From NCBI GenBank assembly GCA_023248505.1, contig JAHFEM010000100.1:1-6870 (forward strand): a stretch of 6,870 nt of DNA. Direction: 5' to 3'. Every line of letters begins with the position of its first letter. Positions within the stretch are counted from its first letter, which is position 1. A program made the translations under genes and the position numbers. Positions 1 to 5,085 of this stretch are shown here, one piece after another. A model generated the notes under the pieces. The model worked only from the letters and a program-made list of their open reading frames with translations. It ran no database searches and was not told the DNA's origin. The DNA is from Nitrospirota bacterium. GTDB lineage: Bacteria > Nitrospirota > Nitrospiria > SBBL01 > Manganitrophaceae.

Positions 1-720
1 GAGCAGCTCATCGAGCGGAAAATGCTTCTCCAGGAGGCACGGCGGCTCCAAATCCAACTGACCGAGGGGGAGATGAATGAACGTCTCTCGGAGATCCGGG
101 ATGGGGTGGAGGAAGAGGCCTTTCTCCGTTATCTCTCCGAGCGGAATTTGAGCAAAGAAGCCTGGGAGACCTCGGCGCGGGAAACGCTGCTGATCGAGAA
201 GCTGTTGAACCAGCTGGTCGGCGATCAGATCACCCTCCCCGACGAGGAGCTCTTAGGATACTACAACAGCCACCTTGAGGAATGGAGCATGCCGGAGCAG
301 ATCAAGCTCCGCCAGATCCTCGTCAAAACCGAACCGGAGGCCGAAGCGGTTCGCCAGGCCCTCGCGGAGGGGGGCGATTTTACCGAAGCGGCCAAAACGC
401 ACGCGCAGGCGCTCGAGTTCGGAAAAGAGGGCGATTTAGGGTATCGCACCGCGGCGGAGTTGCCGGCGGAATTCGAGCCGCTCTTCAAGGCGGAGATCGG
501 ATCGACGAGCGAAGTGATCAAGACCGACTTCGGGTATCATCTCGTCAAGCTCGAAGACCGCCAACCCGCTCGGACCCTCTCCTTCGACGAAGTCAAAGAA
601 CGAATCCATCATACCCTGCTGGAGGAGAAACGAGAGGCCCTCTTCTCCCGCTGGTTTGAGAATATCCGCCGCAAAACGGAGGTCAAAATCAATGAAGAGC
701 TCCTTCACAAAGTTTCATAA
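1..720 (+). CDS. SurA-like parvulin peptidyl-prolyl isomerase, 5'-truncated
   Basis: Periplasmic folding factor that isomerises or chaperones unfolded outer-membrane proteins. The reading frame is open from base 1 (EQLIERKMLLQEA), so the start lies outside the window; the ATG at 22 is internal. The 239 visible residues begin in the SurA N-terminal helical domain (the phrase LIE+KMLLQEA is typical). The PpiC/parvulin domain follows at about residues 100-190, from QIKLRQILV to FGYHLVKL, and a charged C-terminal helix ends the protein. The first catalytic-type His of parvulins (HILV) is Gln here, while the last (GYH) is kept. The central KYSDG-type segment is replaced by THAQAL, so isomerase activity is doubtful and a chaperone role is likelier. 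The signal peptide or lipobox cannot be seen. The 3' end overlaps the next parvulin gene by 29 bp. Family assignment is firm; the exact orthologue is not. Confidence 0.88.
   Translation, partial: EQLIERKMLLQEARRLQIQLTEGEMNERLSEIRDGVEEEAFLRYLSERNLSKEAWETSARETLLIEKLLNQLVGDQITLPDEELLGYYNSHLEEWSMPEQIKLRQILVKTEPEAEAVRQALAEGGDFTEAAKTHAQALEFGKEGDLGYRTAAELPAEFEPLFKAEIGSTSEVIKTDFGYHLVKLEDRQPARTLSFDEVKERIHHTLLEEKREALFSRWFENIRRKTEVKINEELLHKVS
678..682 (+). promoter_or_regulatory. Ribosome binding site of the second parvulin gene
   Basis: GGAGG lies 9 nt before the ATG at 692, inside the coding sequence of the upstream gene. It decides the start at 692 against the in-frame TTG at 656, which has no such site in front of it. 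Confidence 0.75.
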
Positions 721-1690
721 CCTGTCCGTCGCAGCCCTCGTGCTTGCCTCGGCGAACCTCGCCTGGGGAGGGGTGGTCATCGACCGTGTGGTGGCGGTGG
801 TGAACCGGGAGGTCATCACGCAGAGCGAACTCGACGAGGCGGCGCAAACGGTCAAAAAGTCGAAATTGGCCGAGCCGGCGGCCGCGTCGCTGAATCCAAT
901 CGGCGAGCCGACCGAGCCGAATAAAAGTCTGCAGCGCGACCTGCTCAACCAGATGATCGAACAGAGACTCCTCCAGCAAGAAGCGAAGAAGAGCGGGATT
1001 CGCGTGAGCGACGCCGAAATGGAGCTGGCCCTAAAAGACATTGAAGAGCGCAATCACTTCCCCAACCAGGAGGCGCTCAAGCTGGCGGTGACCCAGGAAA
1101 ACGTGCCGTGGGATAAATATGTCGAAGACCTTCGAAACCAACTGTCCGTTCTCAAGCTGATGAATCGCGAGGTCGACTCGAACATCCTCATCACCGACAC
1201 CGAGACCCTCGCCTACTATGATGCGAACCCGACGCAATTCCAGCTCCCCGATCAGATCCGCCTCAAACAGATTCTGGTTCGTCTTCCGGCGGGCGCCTCG
1301 ACCGAGACAATCGAACGGAAGCGGCAGAGAGCGGAGGAGATCCTGGCCGAAGCCCGGAAAGGCGAAGACTTCGATCAACTCATCGGAAAATACAGCGACG
1401 GCGCCGAGCGGCGATCCGGCGGCGATTTAGGCGCGTTTAAAAAAGGCGATCTGGCCCCGGAGATCGAACGGGCCGTCTTCGGCCTCAAGGACGGCGAGGT
1501 CAGCTCCGTTGTCCAAACCAATCTCGGCTTCCACCTCTTCAAAGCCCATGTCTCCCAGAATATCCAGAAACAGCCCTTCGAAAAGGTCAAAAAAGAGATC
1601 GAGGAGAAAATCCTCAACGAGAAGCGGACGGCCCTCCGGCAGAAGTGGCTGACGGAGATCTGGGCCCGCTCCTTTGTGGAGGTAAAGTAG
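692..1690 (+). CDS. surA: SurA-like periplasmic chaperone / peptidyl-prolyl cis-trans isomerase
   Basis: Complete 332-residue periplasmic chaperone for outer-membrane protein biogenesis. I chose the ATG at 692 because GGAGG at 678-682 sits 9 nt upstream and because it gives a clean Sec signal: a Lys-containing start, a hydrophobic core at about residues 11-21, and likely cleavage near ANLAWG/G at residue 26. A TTG at 656 is in frame but would add charged residues before the signal. The mature protein begins with the SurA signature VVIDRVVAVVNREVITQSEL. It continues through the N-terminal helical domain and has one PpiC domain at about residues 188-286, from QIRLKQILV through GGDLGAF to LGFHLFKAH. 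It has one parvulin domain where E. coli SurA (about 428 residues) has two. The usual first His of the domain is Gln. The start lies inside the upstream parvulin gene, so the two are probably translationally coupled and transcribed together. The symbol is by similarity only. Confidence 0.9.
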   Translation: MKSSFTKFHNLSVAALVLASANLAWGGVVIDRVVAVVNREVITQSELDEAAQTVKKSKLAEPAAASLNPIGEPTEPNKSLQRDLLNQMIEQRLLQQEAKKSGIRVSDAEMELALKDIEERNHFPNQEALKLAVTQENVPWDKYVEDLRNQLSVLKLMNREVDSNILITDTETLAYYDANPTQFQLPDQIRLKQILVRLPAGASTETIERKRQRAEEILAEARKGEDFDQLIGKYSDGAERRSGGDLGAFKKGDLAPEIERAVFGLKDGEVSSVVQTNLGFHLFKAHVSQNIQKQPFEKVKKEIEEKILNEKRTALRQKWLTEIWARSFVEVK

Positions 1691-1713
1691 ACGACCGCCG
1701 CCGACTTTACCTC
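1679..1713 (+). terminator. Hairpin spanning the surA stop codon
   Basis: GAGGTAAAGT at 1679-1688 is perfectly complementary to ACTTTACCTC at 1704-1713, giving a 10-bp stem with a 15-nt loop. The surA stop codon lies at the stem-loop boundary. No T-run follows, so this is not a textbook intrinsic terminator. It could be a weak terminator or a 3'-end stabiliser for the parvulin mRNA. Confidence 0.35.
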
Positions 1714-1873
1714 GCCCGTTCGCAGCTCCTTCGCGTCGCTCCGAAATCGAACCGACCTGTTTTGAGCCGAGGGTCTTTTGGAGGCGGAACACCCGCCTTC
1801 GAACGCATGCAGGCGGCGCCGATACCCTCCCTTCAAATCCCTTCCCGTTCAAACATCTCTATCCTCATCTCCC

Positions 1874-1900
1874 TCATCGCCGAACTCCGTTCGGCGATGA
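1874..1900. repeat. Perfect 12-bp inverted repeat, 3-nt loop
   Basis: TCATCGCCGAAC (1874-1885) and GTTCGGCGATGA (1889-1900) are exact reverse complements separated by TCC. The dyad lies about 50 bp upstream of the -35 box of the metalloprotease promoter. No T-run flanks it on either strand, so a simple terminator is unlikely. It could be an operator-like dyad, a structured RNA end or a dispersed palindromic repeat; one copy alone cannot decide. Confidence 0.6.
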
Positions 1901-1949
1901 ATCCGCGAAGCCGTCTCGAGGACGACGCTCTTTGCTCCCGCGACGAGCG

Positions 1950-1979
1950 TTGACTTCTCATAAAGAAATGGACTATACA
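1950..1979 (+). promoter_or_regulatory. Sigma70-type promoter of the metalloprotease gene
   Basis: The -35 box TTGACT (1950-1955) and -10 box TATACA (1974-1979) are 18 bp apart in an AT-rich patch within GC-rich sequence. Transcription would start near 1986 and leave a leader of about 170 nt. The same two hexamers with a 17-bp spacer occur before the methyltransferase gene, which supports both calls. Confidence 0.6.
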
Positions 1980-2144
1980 GAAGAAGAATCGTAAAAGAAG
2001 TCGTCGTTGAAAACACCCGCAGCCGGGATGCGCAAAAATCAAGACCGATTCGTTCAACCCGGTTATCCACTCAAGTCATCACCGATCCACACCGCAATGG
2101 CCGATCAAACTCACGTCGCCGCCTCGATGCGACGATGCTCTCAA

Positions 2145-2153
2145 AAGGAGGAA
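2145..2153 (+). promoter_or_regulatory. Ribosome binding site of the metalloprotease gene
   Basis: AAGGAGGAA with GGAGG at 2147-2151, 7 nt before the ATG at 2159. It makes 2159 the start rather than the in-frame ATG at 2135, whose reading frame runs through this site. Confidence 0.8.
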
Positions 2154-2158
2154 CCCGC

Positions 2159-4411
2159 ATGAATCAGGACCGAATTGAACTTCGGGATCTCGACTTGTCA
2201 CTCCGTGACCTCATCCTTCAGTCTGACCTCATTGACCGCTTCAGGCTTCTGGGGCTCTACATTCAAGGGGTGGAGGTCACGCAGGCCGTTCAGTATTACC
2301 GCTCTGCCGCGCACTTAACCGACCCCGCCGACCGGGCCCCCGACAATGCGGTGACGCTGATCGCAGGCAAAGCGGCGTGGGTCCGTGTTTATCTTCGCAG
2401 CGGGTTCCTGAATCAGATTGCCGATGTCACCGGAACGGTTGAGGTCAGCCGCCGCGCGGCCGGCTTTCTCTATGTCCCCTTCGCCGCCCTTTCGCCGCAG
2501 CCGCCCGGCGCCGTGACCGCTCAACGCAATCCGGCCTATGCCGCCGAACGGGGAACGCTGAACGCGACCCTCAACTTCATCCTGCCGGCCGACGACATGT
2601 GCGGATCTCTTCGGCTGCGGGTGCGCGTCACCGCCCCCGGCGGGCATGAGAGCGAGACAACCCTCCATCTCGATGTGACGCTGCAGCAGACGTTGCGGCT
2701 GGCCGGTATTATGGTCGGTTATAATGGGCCGACCGGCACCGCGCCGGGCGCGCCGAACCTGACCCTCGCCGCGCCGACCCTCGCCAACATGCAGACCACC
2801 TCCGGATGGACGCTGCTCACCTTCCCCGTCCGCGGCGCCGCCACCTATCGGAGCGCGGGGACGGTCACCTGGAACCTCCCGCTGACCGATGCGCCGAGCT
2901 GTCCCGGCTGCTGCACGCCGAACTGGGTGGCCCTCAATGCGGCGGTGCAGGCGCAACGGGTCGCCGACGGCAATCGAACGGACGTCTTGTATTATGGTCT
3001 CATGGCCGTCGGCGTCCCGATGGGGCCGATCATCGGATGCAACTCCGGAGGGGTCAGCACCGGATCAAACGGCGACGGCGTGACAATGGCGCACGAATTG
3101 GGCCACGCCTGCGGTCTTCCCCACGCGCCGTGCGGCACACCGGGAGATCCCAACTATCCCGCGTACGAGCCGTATGATCCGGCCAATACGCCTCAAGCCT
3201 CCATCGGGGAGTATGGATTGGACATCAGCAACGGCAACATCCTCTCGCCCGCCGCGTTCAAAGACATGATGGCCTACTGCGGGCCGAGGTGGATTTCGCT
3301 GTACAATTATGGGAGACTGACTAATAATAGCAACCTCGACCCTGTACGGGCCTGTGTTGATCATCCCTGGTGGCGGGACTACATCCTCTACGATCCCATT
3401 CTGATTCCCGAGAAGTGGCTTCCCGATCCGCCGCCCGATCCTGTTTGGAGACAACGAGTCATGGGTCCAGAACCGGTCATTTCGATCATCGGAGTCGTCC
3501 ACTCCGAAAACGAAATCGAAATTAAAAACATCATGCGGTTGGAGGCCGTGCGCGATGTGAGCCAGGGAACGGCGACGCGTCTGACCGCCGAGCTGGTCGG
3601 CAAAGAAGGGCGCGTGGTCGCCAGCGCCCCGCTCTATAACCTTCGCTCCTACGGACAGGGCGGATGCGGATGCGGCAAAGGGGGCGGCTCCCCAGAAAAT
3701 CCCTACCCCTACACCTTTCAAGCCTTCCTCTCGAATATCGAACCGGGCGCCGCGCTCCGGATCCGAACCGGCGAGCGGGAGATCTGGAGCCGCCGCGCCC
3801 CCGAATCCGAGCCGCGCATCTCCAATTTCAAAGCGACCCTTTCGGGCACAAGCCGGAAGCGGGGCGAGAAGAGAGGAGACTCGCTCCTCGTCGAGTGGCA
3901 GATTGCATCGGCCGGGGACCCGGAGCCGGAAAGCTGGCTCCAGTGGTCGAATGATCGGGGCAAGAGCTGGTATGCCTTGGCGACCGGCCTGCGCGGCGGT
4001 CGGGCGACGGTCGATGCCTCCGTCCTCTCGTCCGGGCGGGTGCTTCTGCGCCTGCTCGCCAGCGACGGCTTTCATACCGCCGAATCAAGGCGCATCACCG
4101 TTGAGATTCCACCTCGTCCGCCGGCCGTCAGCATTCTCACCCCGCGCGAAGGTCAAACGCTCATCGCCGGCTCCCCCATGCGATTGACAGGCGCCGCGAC
4201 CCTCGCCGGCGGAGCGCCAGCCTCCGGGGAGAATGCCCGCTGGCTGCTCGACGGCAAAGGGGTGGCGGAAGGGCTGGAAGCCTTCATCACTGCGCCTTCT
4301 GCCGGCGAGCACCGTCTGACCCTTGTCATTGCCGACCCGGGGGAGAGAGGAGAGGAGAGCCTTCGGTTCAAGACGGTGAAACTCCCGGACGAACGAAAGC
4401 AAAACAAGTAA
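2159..4411 (+). CDS. Metzincin-like zinc metalloprotease with C-terminal Ig-like domains
   Basis: A 750-residue putative zinc endopeptidase. The zinc site HELGHACGLPH is at residues 312-322, with ligands H312, H316 and H322 and general base E313. This is the extended HExxHxxGxxH form of the metzincins. MMAYCGPRW at 370-378 is a probable Met-turn. The N-terminal part (IQGVEVTQAVQYY, then IAGKAAWVRVYLRSG) resembles a beta-rich domain that precedes such catalytic domains in uncharacterised bacterial proteases. Cysteines cluster near the active site (C248, C251, C252, C294, C318, C325, C374), suggesting disulfides. A Gly/Cys linker (CGCGK, residues 503-507) leads to two Ig/fibronectin-like modules at about 550-652 and 653-742. 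The first carries WSNDRGKSW, a typical Ig-like 'sunshine' strand. The N-terminus is acidic and amphipathic with no Sec signal, so localisation is unclear although the architecture looks extracellular. The gene is probably monocistronic, with its own promoter and a 3' hairpin. The substrate is unknown. Confidence 0.82.
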   Translation: MNQDRIELRDLDLSLRDLILQSDLIDRFRLLGLYIQGVEVTQAVQYYRSAAHLTDPADRAPDNAVTLIAGKAAWVRVYLRSGFLNQIADVTGTVEVSRRAAGFLYVPFAALSPQPPGAVTAQRNPAYAAERGTLNATLNFILPADDMCGSLRLRVRVTAPGGHESETTLHLDVTLQQTLRLAGIMVGYNGPTGTAPGAPNLTLAAPTLANMQTTSGWTLLTFPVRGAATYRSAGTVTWNLPLTDAPSCPGCCTPNWVALNAAVQAQRVADGNRTDVLYYGLMAVGVPMGPIIGCNSGGVSTGSNGDGVTMAHELGHACGLPHAPCGTPGDPNYPAYEPYDPANTPQASIGEYGLDISNGNILSPAAFKDMMAYCGPRWISLYNYGRLTNNSNLDPVRACVDHPWWRDYILYDPILIPEKWLPDPPPDPVWRQRVMGPEPVISIIGVVHSENEIEIKNIMRLEAVRDVSQGTATRLTAELVGKEGRVVASAPLYNLRSYGQGGCGCGKGGGSPENPYPYTFQAFLSNIEPGAALRIRTGEREIWSRRAPESEPRISNFKATLSGTSRKRGEKRGDSLLVEWQIASAGDPEPESWLQWSNDRGKSWYALATGLRGGRATVDASVLSSGRVLLRLLASDGFHTAESRRITVEIPPRPPAVSILTPREGQTLIAGSPMRLTGAATLAGGAPASGENARWLLDGKGVAEGLEAFITAPSAGEHRLTLVIADPGERGEESLRFKTVKLPDERKQNK

Positions 4412-4426
4412 CATCAGGCCGATTGC

Positions 4427-4464
4427 GTGACGAGGGGCCGGATCGCGGACCGGCCCCTCGTCAC
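4427..4464 (+). terminator. 15-bp hairpin after the metalloprotease gene
   Basis: GTGACGAGGGGCCGG (4427-4441) pairs perfectly with CCGGCCCCTCGTCAC (4450-4464) around an 8-nt loop, starting 15 nt after the stop codon. It is very GC-rich and stable, but no T-run follows on either strand. It probably marks the 3' end of the transcript, as a terminator without a U-tract or as an exonuclease barrier. Confidence 0.6.
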
Positions 4465-4526
4465 CCCGAGAGGACGCCCCTGCGGGACTCGGGTCGGAAG
4501 CGGATTGAAAAGCGTGGAGCGAAAGG

Positions 4527-4941
4527 ATGACAGGAGCGCTTTACCGGTTCTTCATCGACGACCACCTGCGGCTGGAAGATCTGCTGAACCGCGCAGCAAG
4601 CCCGCGGCGGCGAGCCGCTTCCAACGGCGGCCAAGCTTCGGCTCGACCATGGCGCCCTCGCCACACTGCTGGTGCCGCCTCCCTCTCCTCAGGTCATCGC
4701 CGCGATCCGGGCCATCTTGGCCGATCACAACCTCCTCGAAGAATCGCCGGGAGGCCTCTACGAACTGTGCGAGTCGCTCGCGGGGGAGGGGCTCGCGGAT
4801 CTCTTGGCCCAGGCCCGGAGCGCGCCGGAGGTCTCGGCGATGCCTCACAAGAGCGATCCCAACGTCTTCGAGGTCCTGCGCCGCGTTCTCATCAGAGCCG
4901 GATACAACTTCGACGATTATGCTGAAAGCACGATGAGATAA
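4527..4941 (+). pseudogene. Hemerythrin (HHE) domain protein, internally deleted and frameshifted
   Basis: Hemerythrin-like proteins bind a di-iron site in a four-helix bundle and sense or carry O2 or NO. The start at 4527 has GGAG at 4516-4519, 7 nt upstream, and encodes MTGALYRFFIDDHLRLEDLL, a helix A with H13 and E17 (HxxxE). Homology then moves to another frame from about 4588-4600: ARGGEPLPTAAKLRLDHGAL, then LADHNLLEE, helices C and D with ligand-type His and Glu. That frame has a stop (TGA, 4585-4587) just before the homologous part, so it cannot be the original start. The helix B segment with its usual HxxxEE ligands is missing. The join implies an internal deletion of 3n+2 bases. A remnant protein could start at ATG 4672 (89 residues, C and D helices only), but it has no ribosome binding site that I can see. 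An assembly collapse is the alternative to real decay. Confidence 0.68.
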
Positions 4942-5011
4942 GAATGGAACCTCCCACCCTGCCCGGACCGACCCTTCGCCCGCCCGGCAGATCCCTCTCC
5001 GAAATAAATTG

Positions 5012-5040
5012 TTGACTTAATTCAGGGAGGGGGTTATACA
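5012..5040 (+). promoter_or_regulatory. Sigma70-type promoter of the methyltransferase gene
   Basis: TTGACT (5012-5017) and TATACA (5035-5040) are separated by 17 bp, within a locally AT-rich patch. The predicted start near 5047 leaves a leader of about 40 nt. The hexamers are identical to those upstream of the metalloprotease gene. Only a weak CGGA lies before the ATG at 5086, about 13 nt away, so translation initiation may be inefficient. Confidence 0.62.
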
Positions 5041-5085
5041 AAACCGAGACGCAAAAATCTCTGACAACCGGAACAGCATCGAACC

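Larger units (their letters stand above)
1691..2158. other. Gene-free intergenic region with hairpins, promoter and leader
   Basis: The 468 bp between surA and the metalloprotease hold no convincing gene. Open frames here on either strand are low-complexity, lack ribosome binding sites and resemble no protein I know. What it does hold, in order: the hairpin at the surA stop; a weaker stem at 1780-1787/1793-1800 with one G-T pair; a perfect 12-bp inverted repeat at 1874-1900; a sigma70-type promoter at 1950-1979; and a transcribed leader of about 170 nt ending in a strong ribosome binding site. I see no tRNA, CRISPR or recognisable riboswitch in it. Confidence 0.6.

Noticed and set aside
1780..1800. 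8-bp stem with one G-T pair and a 5-nt loop
   Set aside because: It is short, has no T-run on either side, and is compatible with chance in GC-rich DNA. It is mentioned only in the intergenic entry.
1924..1952. Imperfect stem CGACGCTC/GAGCGTTG reaching the -35 box
   Set aside because: It includes a wobble and a 14-nt loop, so it is too weak to claim as an operator.
2025..2060. GCGCAAAAATC-like stretch suggestive of a c-di-GMP (GEMM) riboswitch, also seen near 5049
   Set aside because: The second conserved block and the paired helices of GEMM are absent, and a short A-rich match is not enough.
1833..2070. Two overlapping minus-strand open frames in the intergenic region
   Set aside because: They are short, with low-complexity Arg/Phe/Ser-rich translations, no ribosome binding site, and overlap with the promoter and palindrome.
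3065..4075. Long open frame of 336 codons on the minus strand inside the metalloprotease gene
   Set aside because: It is antisense to a well-supported gene, has no recognisable motif or ribosome binding site, and is explained by high GC at third positions.
4427..4936. 169-codon plus-strand frame starting in the hairpin after the protease gene
   Set aside because: The product is Arg/Ser/Pro-rich, begins inside a terminator-like stem and runs in the wrong frame across the hemerythrin fragments.
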